Source: Roseivirga sp. UBA6052 (lineage in GTDB: Bacteria; Bacteroidota; Bacteroidia; Cytophagales; Cyclobacteriaceae). From it: DNA of 64,000 nt. The stretch spans positions 1,057,296 to 1,121,295 of the forward strand of contig DIYO01000009.1 of assembly GCA_002427755.1 (NCBI GenBank), written 5' to 3'. Within the stretch, counting starts at the first letter, position 1; every line of letters starts with the position of its first letter. The notes beneath the pieces are model-generated. The model saw only the letters and a list, made by a program, of their open reading frames with translations. It made no database searches and was not told the origin of the DNA. Below are positions 34,231-44,291 of the stretch, piece after piece. Both the position numbers and the translations under genes were made by a program.

Positions 34231-34260
34231 CAAAATAAAAGGGGCTAGTAGCCCCTTTTT
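34231..34260 (-). terminator. Intrinsic terminator of the M14 peptidase gene
   Basis: A 10-bp stem AAAAGGGGCT with a 3-nt loop at 34237-34259; read on the minus strand it is followed by TTTTATTTT. It begins 21 bp past the peptidase stop codon at 34281. Confidence 0.85.
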
Positions 34261-34280
34261 ATTATCGTTTAGTGTAACGC

Positions 34281-36842
34281 TTATCTTGCAGAGCCGCTAT
34301 TGATGATTCTTCCGAAGAAGATGGCGTTCATCATAATTTTATTGGTACCATACCAAAAGGCTCTGAAATTAGGATTATCAACTATAGATACGATTCTACC
34401 TCTTCCCAATGCATTTACTCTAAGCGTAGAGGATCCTTTTAAGGCCTCCAAATTCGCGTCACTTATCCAGCCACTTACCAAAGGAGAGTCTGTATAAACA
34501 CCAGGATTTGAGAATAATCTATCGGATGCTTCAATCATGGTTCTTCCTCTTCTAAATGTTGGCAGGTTTTCTCGATAATAACCAAAGGCAAGAGGGTGTG
34601 ATAATTCTAATTTAGACATATACACACCGCCAGGTATGTTCTGCGCTCTGCTGTAATCAGAGATGAGTTCATAAGGTACTTCTTCAGCATTTGGTGTCTC
34701 TGCAGAAACCAATTTGAGATTTGTTAATTTATTACGAGCCATCCAAGCAACAGCTGATCCGGTGCCAATCAGAGTACCACCATTACTTACCCATCTTTTT
34801 AGGTTGTTCAAGGCCGATTCATTCAAATTGAGGCCACCTGTGATAACCATTGTATTATATCGATCGATATTTGGTGATCCGATTCTGCTCACTGGAAGCT
34901 TTGTTGGAGGAATATGCATTCGTGTGTCTAGCAAGTGCCAAACTTCTCCAATATCATATGAACTTCCTCCTTCTACTACTAGAGCTACTTTCGGTTTTTC
35001 AACGGTAACGAGCGTATTACTGCCTAAAGAGACACCGCCAGTTAATCCTGTACTCAAAGAGTGTACATCTAATGCATCTTCATTGGCTATAGTTTGCATC
35101 AGTTGAAAAAGGTCGTATTCCGAAATGTTTTGATTCGCCACAGGCACCATGATTGTACCTCTGTCGAATTCTTTCTCGCCTGGTCCGGTAAACTTTTTAG
35201 TGGCAACTTTTACTCTTATCCCTTTATCCATTAGGCGGTATGCAGCTCGGGGAGCATAATATCCATGCCATTCAAAGGCATAAGCATACGCACTTTGACC
35301 ACCAATTACTGAACCCTTGGGGAATTCTAGAAATTCTACTTTATCACCAAGTTGATTTCGGCTGTAATCTCTTCCTGTCATTTCACCATACTCTAAATTG
35401 AAAGCGAGTGGGTAAGTCCAACCAGAGATATCGTAAAAGAGACTGTCTTCAAATACAGTGCGTTTTTCGAACATTCCTTTAACCAGTTTATAGTTTCTCT
35501 GCTTTAATGGAATAATGTAGCTGTTATCTGGTGTGTATTCTTCACCTTCCATTTTTATGGTTCTAGAAGGTTTGTAGAAATCGACCTCTTGTCTTAAAAG
35601 AATATCTGCAAGATGATACGCACGCGCAGGATCTTTCTCAGCCTTGAAAATATATGCTCTGTAAGAGTCGCTATCAGCTTCTCGGAGAGCTTTTTTATAG
35701 AAATCTCTTTGGTAATTTAGAAGCTCCTCTCTCATAGATACTGAAGCTTTCCAAGTCGATATTGCGGTGGCAAACTGGTTTCGAATTGTAAATGGAAATC
35801 TAAGTATACCATTTGCTGATTCTTGAGCATGACCTCTTGAACTTGCTTGCTCGAATAGAATACCTACGCCTCCATTGATGTCAGGAAAAGTAGAACCTTT
35901 GCCATAATAGAAATCGTCATAGCCTTCTTTTGTGTAATAAAACGATCCGATGCTATCTAAAGCTGCAGCGTGGAACTCTCCAATTTTCTCTGTCAACTCC
36001 TGATTGAGTTTCGGTGTCAATGGGTGCGTTCTGGCAGGAACCCCCGGTTGAAAAAAGAATGTTGAATTTGTTCCCATTTCATGATGATCAGTCAACACAT
36101 TTGGCTTCCATTCATGAAATTTGACTACTCTATTTCTGGATTCTGGTTGCTGTACTGGCAGCCAGTCTCTATTTAGATCAAACCAGTAATGGTTTGTTCT
36201 ACCTCCGGGCCAAGATTCTCTATATTCTCTATCGTTTGGATCTGCCGTAATATTTTTGTTCTTGTGCATGTTGGCCCATGTAGAAAATCTTGTTAATCCA
36301 TCTGGATTTAAAGAAGGGTCTAATAAAACCACAGAGTTTCTTAAAGCACTTTCAATTTCCGGTCCTTGGGCAGCAGCTAAGTAATAGGCCATTAAAAGCG
36401 CAGCATTAGATCCAGATGATTCATTGCCATGTATGCTGAAGCCCATGTAAGTTACGACAGGCATCTTTTTGATGTCAAACTTGTCTGCTTCATTGGGGTA
36501 GGTAAGCCAAACATGGTCGGACCTTATTTTTTCTATGTTTGCTAAATTCTCTGGGTGAGTAATAGTCAAAATGAGCTGTGGGCGGTCTTCATGTGTGGCT
36601 CCAATTTGTTCGATAGAAATTCTTTCAGATGCTTCTGCCAGAGTTTTCATATACCAAACAAGCTTATCGTGTGTGATGTGCCATTCTCCTACCTCATGAC
36701 CAACAACGTCTGCTGGTTTTGGGATGGCTTCGTTATACGAAACATTATCTGGTAAGTAATAATCAAGATTAATCTGCGCCTGAGAAAAGTTAAGAGAAAA
36801 TAAAAATCCTAACAGGCTTAATCGAAAGGTTAGTTTGTTCAT
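34281..36842 (-). CDS. Exported M14 family zinc carboxypeptidase
   Basis: The 853-aa protein has a Sec signal peptide (residues 1-22, ending SQAQ). The zinc site is visible as HGNE at 138-141 (His138, Glu141) and a later His in TDHHEMGT near 253-254; NPDG at 179-182 and DLNRD at 222-226 are further M14 features. The final 450 residues include a glutamine-amidotransferase-like region (VALVVEGGSSYD; VSNGGTLIGTGSAVAWMA), a layout known from large Bacteroidota M14 peptidases. It probably digests external peptides in the periplasm or at the surface. Confidence 0.9.
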   Translation of the reverse strand: MNKLTFRLSLLGFLFSLNFSQAQINLDYYLPDNVSYNEAIPKPADVVGHEVGEWHITHDKLVWYMKTLAEASERISIEQIGATHEDRPQLILTITHPENLANIEKIRSDHVWLTYPNEADKFDIKKMPVVTYMGFSIHGNESSGSNAALLMAYYLAAAQGPEIESALRNSVVLLDPSLNPDGLTRFSTWANMHKNKNITADPNDREYRESWPGGRTNHYWFDLNRDWLPVQQPESRNRVVKFHEWKPNVLTDHHEMGTNSTFFFQPGVPARTHPLTPKLNQELTEKIGEFHAAALDSIGSFYYTKEGYDDFYYGKGSTFPDINGGVGILFEQASSRGHAQESANGILRFPFTIRNQFATAISTWKASVSMREELLNYQRDFYKKALREADSDSYRAYIFKAEKDPARAYHLADILLRQEVDFYKPSRTIKMEGEEYTPDNSYIIPLKQRNYKLVKGMFEKRTVFEDSLFYDISGWTYPLAFNLEYGEMTGRDYSRNQLGDKVEFLEFPKGSVIGGQSAYAYAFEWHGYYAPRAAYRLMDKGIRVKVATKKFTGPGEKEFDRGTIMVPVANQNISEYDLFQLMQTIANEDALDVHSLSTGLTGGVSLGSNTLVTVEKPKVALVVEGGSSYDIGEVWHLLDTRMHIPPTKLPVSRIGSPNIDRYNTMVITGGLNLNESALNNLKRWVSNGGTLIGTGSAVAWMARNKLTNLKLVSAETPNAEEVPYELISDYSRAQNIPGGVYMSKLELSHPLAFGYYRENLPTFRRGRTMIEASDRLFSNPGVYTDSPLVSGWISDANLEALKGSSTLRVNALGRGRIVSIVDNPNFRAFWYGTNKIMMNAIFFGRIINSGSAR

Positions 36843-37182
36843 TCCAAGGGTTTACTTATTGAGTAAGGCCAATATACTCAAATGGATAAACAAACAAATA
36901 CATGATATGTGAAGAACGGATGGAAGATTATTTTCTTTTGAGGGTTCAAGGCCAAACTAACTAAAGGTTAAATAAATCGATTGAACTTATAATTAAGTCA
37001 TACGATAAGTATCTAAACATCAGTCTTCAAGGAAAATTTGATGTAAAGTATGTATTACAAGTGTCTGGGCAAAGAATCTTTTAGATCACAAATGTTAAGG
37101 AATGTTAAGACTAGGTTAATGTGCTTAATCATTGGTAGCGAAATCATAACATATGTCAAACACTCCCGACCCAACTAAAAAC
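36843..37182. other. Intergenic region upstream of the Oar-like receptor
   Basis: This 340-bp stretch between the divergent M14 peptidase and the receptor has no coding frame that I can support. It contains four phased TTAA(G/T) elements at 37095-37129 (separate entry) and leads into the receptor promoter at 37183. The rest is AT-rich with no other structure that I can see. Confidence 0.6.
37091..37130 (+). promoter_or_regulatory. Four phased TTAAG/TTAAT direct elements
   Basis: TTAA-type pentamers begin at 37095, 37105, 37116 and 37125, giving steps of 10, 11 and 9 bp. The first two are part of the exact direct repeat AATGTTAAG. Such one-turn spacing is typical of binding sites for OmpR/PhoB-type response regulators. 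They lie about 55-95 bp upstream of the receptor's -7 box. Confidence 0.4.
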
Positions 37183-37190
37183 TACTTTTG
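37183..37190 (+). promoter_or_regulatory. Putative receptor promoter (-7 box TACTTTTG)
   Basis: Exact TAnnTTTG, 71 bp before the ATG at 37262. It makes the ATG at 37193 an unlikely start because transcription would begin at or after it. Confidence 0.55.
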
Positions 37191-37261
37191 CCATGATAAA
37201 ATGCGTGAGCACGCATAAAACTAAAGTGAATTTAAATCTAATCTACTTAAAGTTATCTTCT

Positions 37262-40200
37262 ATGAAAAGATCATTACTTCAGGTATTCTTGGCAGTAGTT
37301 GTTTTGTTTTCAGCAAACACTGCTTTTGGTCAAGGATCTACCACTTCTTCCCTAAACGGAAGAATTACAGACGCTAATGGTGAGTCTCTTCCTGGAGCTA
37401 CTGTTGTTGCAGTACACACTCCAAGTGGATCTCAGTATGGTAACATCACTAATGCTGATGGTTATTACAGAATTCCTAACATGAGAGTTGGTGGTCCTTA
37501 TACAGTGACTGTTACTTTCGTTGGTTTCAGAGAATTCAAACAAGAGAACGTATTCCTTACACTGGGTCAGGCGTTTAAAATTAACGCAACATTGACTGAA
37601 ACTTCTATTTCTTTAGAAGATGTTGAGATTGTTGCTGAAAGAGGTGGCGTATTCGATGGTAACAGAACAGGTGCTGAGACAGTTGTTGGAATCGAGCAAA
37701 TTAACTCTACTCCAACTGTAGCACGTGCTATTGGTGACTTCGCAAGATTTAACCCTCAAGCTTCTTTAACAGAAGGTAATGACGGTTTCTCTATCTCTAT
37801 CGGTGGTCAGAACAACAGATATAACGCTATCTACATTGATGGTGCTGTAAACAATGACGTATTTGGTCTTGCTGGTTCTGGTACTAACGGTGGTCAAACG
37901 GGTGTATCTCCTATCTCTATTGATGCAATTGAGCAGTTCCAAATTGCTGTTGCTCCATTCGATGTGAGACAATCAGGTTTTGCTGGAGGTTCAATCAACG
38001 CAGTTACAAGATCAGGTTCCAACGAAATCGAAGGATCACTTTACACATTTTGGAGAAATGAAAATTTAGCAGGTCAAACACCGACTGATAGAGAAGGTGC
38101 AACAAGAACAGATCTGCCGGCCTTTTCAGCCAGAACTAGTGGATTTAGAGTAGGTGGCCCAATCATTAAAGACAAATTATTCTTTTTTGTTAATGCCGAA
38201 ATTCAAAGAGATGAAACTCCTCAACCATTTGACTTTAATGACTACGAAGGAGATGCTACAAATGGTGATATCACTGCTTTAAGAAACTATTTAGGAACGT
38301 TTGGTTACGATCCAGGTACTCTAAGTGGTAACCCAGTTGTACTGGAGTCTGACAAGGTTACAGTAAAACTCGACTACAATATCAATCAGAATCATAAATT
38401 ATCTGCAAGATATGGTTATGTTGAAGCGTTTAATATCGAAGGTGTAAGATCAAGCCCAGGTACGCTTAACTTCTATGGAAGATCCGAAACATTTTTGGCT
38501 AAAACGAATTCCCTTTCAGCTGAATGGGCAGCAACTTTTGGATCAAACATTTCAAATAAATTAACAGTAGGTTATGTAACTCAAAGAGATGACAGAGATC
38601 CATTCACGGATTTCCCTACTGTCAATATTAGAGACGGAAGAGGTTTTATTAGACTAGGTGCAGAGGAATTCTCTACTGCTAACTTATTGAACCAAGACGT
38701 TATCACAATCAACAACAATTTTGAGTGGTATAAAGGTAGACATACATTCACTGCTGGTGTAAATGCTGAATTTTATGATGTAGAAAACTTATTCATTGCG
38801 CAGAACTATGGACGTTATTTGTTTGCGAGTATAAATGACTTCATTACTAATCAACCAGCTATTGACTACTTTAGATTGTTATCTAATAGAGATGATGTCA
38901 CTGGTGACGGTTCTGCTGCTGCTGCTATATTCAAGTCTGCTTTGTTTGGAATTTACTTACAAGATGAATATCAAGCCACAGATAATCTGAAATTGACGTA
39001 TGGTTTGAGATTAGATAGACCATCTTTTGACGATACACCTGAAAATTCAACTTTCAATAATGGGCCTTTAAATGAGCTAGGTGCAGTATGGAATACAAAA
39101 GGTGCAAGAATAGGAGAGTTTATCCCGACTTATTGGGCGTTTTCTCCAAGATTCGGTTTCAACTGGGATGTTAGAGGAGATAGATCACTTCAGTTTAGAG
39201 GTGGTGCTGGTATCTTTACTTCAAGAATTCCTTTGGTATGGCCAGGTGGTGCGTATAACAACAATGGATTTAATTTAGCTTCAATTGATGAAAGAGGATT
39301 TGATGGTTTATTCGTTGCTGATCCTTTTAACCAGCCAGGACAGAGATCTAACACGATCCAGTCTGGAAACATCGACTTGTTCGCTTCAGATTTTAAAATT
39401 CCTCAGGTGGCTAAATTTAACCTAGCTGTAGACAAGAGATTAAGCAATGGGTTTATTTGGAGTGTTGAAGGTCTTTACACTAAGACAATTCACGCCATCA
39501 GAGTTCAGAACATAAATATCCCACTTGATCCAGATTTTTATGCTACAGGAACAGGTGATTTTAGAGGTTTCTGGAATAGAAGAAATGAGGTAGTTCAATC
39601 TCAGAACTATGGTAGAATTTCTTTGACTTCTAACACAGGTAGAGGTTATGCTTATAACATTTCAACTACATTGACAATGCCGATGACTAATGGTCTTCAA
39701 GGTAGTGTTTCATATGCTTATGGAGATGCTTGGTCTGTATTTGATGGTACTTCTTCTCAGAACTCTTCTCAATGGAGAGGTTTACACTCAGTGAATTCTA
39801 GAAATATCGATCAGCCACTACAGAGATCTAACTTCTCTCAAGGACACAGAGTAATTGCTCAAATGTCTTATAGAAAAGAATGGAATGAAAATTTGGCTAC
39901 ACAGGTTGGACTTGTATATGAGGGACAATCAGGTAGACCATTCTCATACGTTTACGGTAATGGAGATGACTTAATTGGAGAAGACTCTAGAAACAGGACT
40001 TTGGCTTATATTCCAATTAATGCAGACGACATTGTTCTAATCGATGATGCAAATGCAGGAACTGCTGAGCAGCAATGGCAAGCATTGAATCAATTCATTG
40101 CCAGCGATGATTACTTGAATTCAAGAAGAGGTCAGTATGTGGCTAGAAATCAATCAAGAGCCCCTTGGATTGGTGTAGTTGATTTGAGGTTCTTACAAGA

Positions 40201-40483
40201 ATTTACTATCAACGCTGGTGGAAATGTTCATAGACTCCAGTTTACTGCTGATATCATGAACTTCTCTAATATGCTGAACAGCGATTGGGGTCGAAGATAC
40301 TTCGTTCCACAAAGCTTTAACTTGTTGAATTTCGAAGGCTTTGGTGCTGACGGAACTACTCCTGAATTTACATTCGATGGCGTAGAAGGAAATGACCCTT
40401 CTACAAACAGAATTGATGACTCAGGTCTAATCAGTTCTAGATGGCAAGCACAGTTAGGTATAAGATATATCTTCGGTAACTAA
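37262..40483 (+). CDS. Oar-like TonB-dependent outer-membrane receptor with carboxypeptidase-regulatory-like domain
   Basis: The start is the ATG at 37262, which begins a clean signal peptide (MKRSLLQVFLAVVVLFSANTAFGQ). The mature protein starts with a CarboxypepD_reg beta-sandwich (about residues 30-120: LNGRITDANGESLPGATVVAVH), then a plug (IGDFARFNPQASLTEG, NRYNAIYIDGAVNNDVFGL) and a roughly 800-residue barrel ending in an aromatic strand (QLGIRYIFGN). Total 1073 aa. The arrangement fits the Oar/CirA-like receptors. No SusD-like partner is adjacent, so the ligand is unknown. It has its own promoter and terminator. Confidence 0.92.
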   Translation: MKRSLLQVFLAVVVLFSANTAFGQGSTTSSLNGRITDANGESLPGATVVAVHTPSGSQYGNITNADGYYRIPNMRVGGPYTVTVTFVGFREFKQENVFLTLGQAFKINATLTETSISLEDVEIVAERGGVFDGNRTGAETVVGIEQINSTPTVARAIGDFARFNPQASLTEGNDGFSISIGGQNNRYNAIYIDGAVNNDVFGLAGSGTNGGQTGVSPISIDAIEQFQIAVAPFDVRQSGFAGGSINAVTRSGSNEIEGSLYTFWRNENLAGQTPTDREGATRTDLPAFSARTSGFRVGGPIIKDKLFFFVNAEIQRDETPQPFDFNDYEGDATNGDITALRNYLGTFGYDPGTLSGNPVVLESDKVTVKLDYNINQNHKLSARYGYVEAFNIEGVRSSPGTLNFYGRSETFLAKTNSLSAEWAATFGSNISNKLTVGYVTQRDDRDPFTDFPTVNIRDGRGFIRLGAEEFSTANLLNQDVITINNNFEWYKGRHTFTAGVNAEFYDVENLFIAQNYGRYLFASINDFITNQPAIDYFRLLSNRDDVTGDGSAAAAIFKSALFGIYLQDEYQATDNLKLTYGLRLDRPSFDDTPENSTFNNGPLNELGAVWNTKGARIGEFIPTYWAFSPRFGFNWDVRGDRSLQFRGGAGIFTSRIPLVWPGGAYNNNGFNLASIDERGFDGLFVADPFNQPGQRSNTIQSGNIDLFASDFKIPQVAKFNLAVDKRLSNGFIWSVEGLYTKTIHAIRVQNINIPLDPDFYATGTGDFRGFWNRRNEVVQSQNYGRISLTSNTGRGYAYNISTTLTMPMTNGLQGSVSYAYGDAWSVFDGTSSQNSSQWRGLHSVNSRNIDQPLQRSNFSQGHRVIAQMSYRKEWNENLATQVGLVYEGQSGRPFSYVYGNGDDLIGEDSRNRTLAYIPINADDIVLIDDANAGTAEQQWQALNQFIASDDYLNSRRGQYVARNQSRAPWIGVVDLRFLQEFTINAGGNVHRLQFTADIMNFSNMLNSDWGRRYFVPQSFNLLNFEGFGADGTTPEFTFDGVEGNDPSTNRIDDSGLISSRWQAQLGIRYIFGN

Positions 40484-40505
40484 GATTTTTAAAATCATAG
40501 ATCAT

Positions 40506-40533
40506 AAAAGCCCGCTTATGCGGGCTTTTTTTT
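40506..40533 (+). terminator. Intrinsic terminator of the receptor gene
   Basis: A 10-bp stem AAAAGCCCGC/GCGGGCTTTT with a 4-nt loop and a further four T; 22 bp after the stop codon. Confidence 0.92.
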
Positions 40534-40587
40534 GTATCTAGATTATTGAAAGGAAACTTATTCTCTAACTATCAGTTAGTACTGCTA

Positions 40588-41370
40588 ATGCTCTACTACA
40601 AGACATATAAACATAAATCATCTAAAGAATGGGTCGCCTTCATTCATGGTGCAGGAGGTAGTAGTTCTATATGGTATAAACAGGTTAGAGATTTTAAAGA
40701 GCAATTCAATGTCTTGCTTATCGACCTTCGAGGACATGGTAAGTCTCAAGAAGTATTTGAACGCTATTTTAACGATGAGTACAACTTTGAGAACATCTCA
40801 AGAGATATTGTTGAAGTACTAGATCACCTCAAAATAGAAAAGTCTCACTTTGTTGGAATCTCTTTGGGCACCATTCTGATGAGAAACATATGCGAGTTTG
40901 CCCCTGAAAAGGTCAAATCACTGATCATGGGTGGAGCAGTAACAAGATTAAATGTCAGATCTAAAATTTTGGTCGCTTTAGGAAATGCTACTAAACGCTT
41001 TGTGCCCTATATGTGGCTATACAAGTTTTTTGCTTGGATTATTATGCCGCGAAAGAGAAATAAGGAATCTAGAATATTGTTTGCTGCCCAAGCTAAGAAG
41101 CTTTGTCAAAAAGAATTCATTCGTTGGTTCGGTCTAACCTATTCAGTAAATCCATTACTGAAATATTTTAATGAGAATGATACTAAGTTACCCACTTTGT
41201 ATTTAATGGGTGATCAGGATTACATGTTTTTACCTCAAGTAATGAAATTGGTTAAAGAGCATACAACTTCAGTTTTGCAGGTAGTTGAGAATTCAGGTCA
41301 CGTTTGTAATGTTGAACAACCAGCGGTTTTCAACGAACAGGCCATCGCATTTATACATTCTAATTCATAA
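40588..41370 (+). CDS. Alpha/beta hydrolase
   Basis: The start is taken as the ATG at 40588 (MLYYKTYKH); an in-frame TTG at 40546 would add 14 residues. About 260 aa. The oxyanion region HGAGGSSSIW is near residue 20, LLIDLRGHGKS follows, and the nucleophile elbow is VGISLGT with Ser. The acid is probably the Asp in LMGDQDYMF and the catalytic His is in NSGHVCNVEQP. The substrate cannot be inferred. Its end overlaps the convergent crtD-like gene by 11 bp. Confidence 0.85.
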   Translation: MLYYKTYKHKSSKEWVAFIHGAGGSSSIWYKQVRDFKEQFNVLLIDLRGHGKSQEVFERYFNDEYNFENISRDIVEVLDHLKIEKSHFVGISLGTILMRNICEFAPEKVKSLIMGGAVTRLNVRSKILVALGNATKRFVPYMWLYKFFAWIIMPRKRNKESRILFAAQAKKLCQKEFIRWFGLTYSVNPLLKYFNENDTKLPTLYLMGDQDYMFLPQVMKLVKEHTTSVLQVVENSGHVCNVEQPAVFNEQAIAFIHSNS

Positions 41371-42823
41371 CCTCATCTACTATCTTAGCTGATAGTAAAC
41401 AAAGAGGAATTCCTCCTCCCGGATGTACGCTTCCACCGCAGAAATAGAGGCCACCTATATTTTTACTAAAATTTGCGTGCCTTAGGAAGGCAGCGTATTT
41501 ATTATTAGAGCTGTTTCCATAGAGTGCGCCAGTGCTCGAACTTGTCCTCAATTCTATTGTTCTTGGGTCCAATATGTCTTCCACCTCTATCAATGGCTCT
41601 ATATCTGTTCCTAACATTCTGCTCAGTTTAGAGATAATGTTTTTTCTAGTTTCACCAATAATATCGTCCCAGCTTTGGCCTGTATTGTTAGGCGCATTTA
41701 CCATAGTGAACCAATTCATTGAGTCCTCAGGCGCATCGCCCGGGTTTTGGGTAGAAGTGATGTTTAAATAAACTGTAGGATCGTGGTAGACTGATTTCTT
41801 GTTAAAAATATGATCGAACTCAGTTTTGTAGTCTTCAGAGAAGAAAATGTTGTGCAGGTCGAGTTCTTTGAATTCTTTCTTTATACCCCAATAGAAGATA
41901 ATTGCAGAACTAGATTTAGGCTGTTTGAGAAGTTTCTTAGGTTGTTTTTCAGAACTCAATAGCTTCTGATATGTACCGACAACATCCATATTACTCACCA
42001 CTATATCAGACTTATGAAAGCCCATCTGAGTATCTACGCCCTTAGCTTTCCCTTTGTATACCACTATTTTTTTAACAGGCGTGTTAAAGTAGAATTTGAC
42101 ATTCATCTTCATTGCCAGTTTATATAAGCTCATGGTAATTTGATGCATTCCTCCTTCAGGGAAATAGGCGCCAATTCCAAACTCTAAATGTGGAATTATA
42201 TTTAAAGTAGCTGGTGTTTCATAGGGGTTCGAGCCATTGTAAGTTGCATATCTATTAAATAGCTGAACGGTTTTTTCATTCTCAAACTGTTTGCGATTAG
42301 CTTCATGCATTGTTTGATTAAAACCAAATTTTGAAAGCTTGCTATATGCTTTCATAGCTCCATTTCCGAACCAAGTACTTTTTTGGTGCAAAGACTTATG
42401 CATAAAAATTGGAGATAGGTAATCATATAGAAAATTACTGTTCTCAAGGGCTTTCTTAATGTTCTTACCAGGCTCAGAAAGTTTATCTTCAAATTCTTCG
42501 ACCAGCTGATCTTCATTGGCCCAGCCAGTAAGTTGAGTACCATCCTCCCAAAAGTATTTACATGTAGTATCTAACTTTTTGTACTTGAAAAAATCTGAGG
42601 TTTTAAAGCCAGTTAGCTCAAATAGTTCCTCTATGTTCTCGGGAAGGGTAAAAAGGGATGGCCCAGCATCAAAGCGATAGTCACCAAGTTTTATCTCGGT
42701 AAGCTTTCCTCCCGGGTATACATTCGCTTCAAAAACAGATACAATATATCCTCTCTTGGCCAGTCTTATAGCTGATGCCAAACCAGCTATACCAGAGCCA
42801 ACCACAATAGCAGTTTTACTCAT
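41360..42823 (-). CDS. crtD: CrtI/CrtD-type carotenoid desaturase (FAD-dependent)
   Basis: The 487-aa protein has the FAD-binding start VVGSGIAGLASAIRLAKRGYIVSVFE (in parts over residues 6-33) with PGGKLTEIKLGDYRFDAGPSLFTLPENIEELF following, and the C-terminal GLYFCGGSVHPGGGIPLCLLSAKIV. The DAGPSLFTLP segment resembles the 1-hydroxycarotenoid 3,4-desaturases (CrtD) of Bacteroidota more than phytoene desaturase CrtI, but the distinction is by eye. No other carotenoid genes are in the window. It would act in carotenoid pigment formation at the membrane. Confidence 0.78.
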   Translation of the reverse strand: MSKTAIVVGSGIAGLASAIRLAKRGYIVSVFEANVYPGGKLTEIKLGDYRFDAGPSLFTLPENIEELFELTGFKTSDFFKYKKLDTTCKYFWEDGTQLTGWANEDQLVEEFEDKLSEPGKNIKKALENSNFLYDYLSPIFMHKSLHQKSTWFGNGAMKAYSKLSKFGFNQTMHEANRKQFENEKTVQLFNRYATYNGSNPYETPATLNIIPHLEFGIGAYFPEGGMHQITMSLYKLAMKMNVKFYFNTPVKKIVVYKGKAKGVDTQMGFHKSDIVVSNMDVVGTYQKLLSSEKQPKKLLKQPKSSSAIIFYWGIKKEFKELDLHNIFFSEDYKTEFDHIFNKKSVYHDPTVYLNITSTQNPGDAPEDSMNWFTMVNAPNNTGQSWDDIIGETRKNIISKLSRMLGTDIEPLIEVEDILDPRTIELRTSSSTGALYGNSSNNKYAAFLRHANFSKNIGGLYFCGGSVHPGGGIPLCLLSAKIVDEVMN

Positions 42824-42895
42824 TAATCCAGTTGTAGTCTAATTCTTTGGTCGAGGGAACCGTTTCGTTGAACCTAAAAATGACATTGAAACGTG

Positions 42896-42923
42896 AAAAA
42901 TCCAAGAAAATAGATAGTCTTGG
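42896..42923 (-). terminator. Possible terminator of the kynurenine operon
   Basis: On the minus strand a 6-bp stem CCAAGA/TCTTGG with a 10-nt loop is followed by ATTTTT, 30 bp past the kmo stop codon. The short stem makes it a weak candidate. Confidence 0.4.
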
Positions 42924-42952
42924 TAATAAATATGGGTTGCTTACTTAAGCCT

Positions 42953-44281
42953 TCATGCCAATCTTGAAATGATATCTTCGTAATCAAAATCTAGATAGTT
43001 TTTGGGAACCGATTGATCATCAAGTATTTGGTCCATTATCCCTTGCTGATGCATGCCTTTTTTAAGCGCTTCTGAATATCTCATTTCGCTAAATGTAACC
43101 ATGCTATATAATGGGACCCATTTGTCAGGGTAGCGTCTAAAAAGTTCTTTTTCAATCTGCTTTTGAAGAACAAATCTTGGGTTGGCAACTTTATCTCTCA
43201 TCTCGATGAAATTGTAAAGGGCCAAGTCTGCTATGGCATCTGCATCTGGTTTTCGGAGTGTTTCATATGCAGAGAGCATTGATTGGTTTATTTCATTGTG
43301 CTCTGAAATCAATTGGTCAAATACATAACAATCCTCAAAACCTGCATTCATGCCTTGCCCATAGAAGGGCACTATTGCATGTGCTGCATCTCCAATAAGA
43401 GCTGTCTTGCCCTTTACCCATGGGCTACATCTAACAGTAACTAGACCAGCAGTTGGGTTATTAAAAAAGTCTTCAACCAAAGTAGGCATAACGGGAAGTG
43501 CATCGGGAAAGGCATCCTGAAACAGCTTTATGACATCTTTAGCTTCAGTTAATTCTTCAAAAGATTGGCGACCGATTCTTGGATAGAACAGGGTACAAGT
43601 AAAACTTTTGTCTAGATTAGGTAGGGCAATAAGCATGTATTCGCCTCTAGGCCAGATGTGGAGTGCATTCGGTTCTAATGCAAAGTCTCCACTGTTGGTT
43701 GGTGGAATAGTAAGCTCTTTATAAGCTGCTGAGATGTAATTCTGTGAATAATTAAACCCTTGTGTTTTGAGGAGGGAATTTCTTAAAGCTGAGAATGCGC
43801 CATCTGCACCAAAGATCCAATCAGCCGTAACTTCAAAACTGCTCTCATCATTTCTTATTTGAGATATTCCATTGTTATAATCAACTGACTCGCATTTGTG
43901 GTTAAAATGTATAGCTACTCCTTCTTCCTCGGCCGTAGATATCAGGATTTCATTCAAGCTTGATCTTGAAACAGAGTTGATGTATTCGCCATGTTTGCCA
44001 TATGGTTGAAGTTCTGTATTACCTTTCAAATCATGGATCATTCTTCCATGCATAGGAATACAGATGTCTTTCACTTTTGATTCGAGGCCCACGGCTGCCA
44101 GAGCTTTTAGACCCCTAAGGCTTAAAGCCAAGTTAATGGACCTACCGGCTGACATGTCAGTCGATCGCATATCTGCCCTGCGCTCATAGATGTCAACGCC
44201 ATAGCCATGTTTGCGCAAAAAGATTGAGAGTAACGAACCGACTAGTCCTGCGCCTAATATGGTCACTCTCTTTTCGCTCAT
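42953..44281 (-). CDS. kmo: Kynurenine 3-monooxygenase
   Basis: This FAD/NADPH hydroxylase converts kynurenine to 3-hydroxykynurenine. The 442-aa sequence has the FAD motif VTILGAGLVGSLLSIFLRKHGYGVDIYERR (in parts over residues 5-34), MSAGRSINLALSLRGLKALAAVGL near 43-66, a DG motif (WIFGADGAFSALR near 157-169) and GDAAHAIVPFYGQGMNAGFEDC near 297-318. The hydrophobic C-terminus of mitochondrial forms is absent, as in bacteria. It is the last gene of the kynurenine operon. Confidence 0.94.
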   Translation of the reverse strand: MSEKRVTILGAGLVGSLLSIFLRKHGYGVDIYERRADMRSTDMSAGRSINLALSLRGLKALAAVGLESKVKDICIPMHGRMIHDLKGNTELQPYGKHGEYINSVSRSSLNEILISTAEEEGVAIHFNHKCESVDYNNGISQIRNDESSFEVTADWIFGADGAFSALRNSLLKTQGFNYSQNYISAAYKELTIPPTNSGDFALEPNALHIWPRGEYMLIALPNLDKSFTCTLFYPRIGRQSFEELTEAKDVIKLFQDAFPDALPVMPTLVEDFFNNPTAGLVTVRCSPWVKGKTALIGDAAHAIVPFYGQGMNAGFEDCYVFDQLISEHNEINQSMLSAYETLRKPDADAIADLALYNFIEMRDKVANPRFVLQKQIEKELFRRYPDKWVPLYSMVTFSEMRYSEALKKGMHQQGIMDQILDDQSVPKNYLDFDYEDIISRLA

Positions 44282-44291
44282 AAAGGTGTTT

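Noticed and set aside
34714..35106. A 130-codon open frame on the plus strand
   Set aside because: It is antisense to the M14 peptidase gene and has no recognisable domain.
37193..37261. Upstream ATG for the Oar-like receptor
   Set aside because: It lies 3 bp after the -7 box, so it is unlikely to be in the mRNA, and using it would bury the signal peptide behind 23 extra residues.
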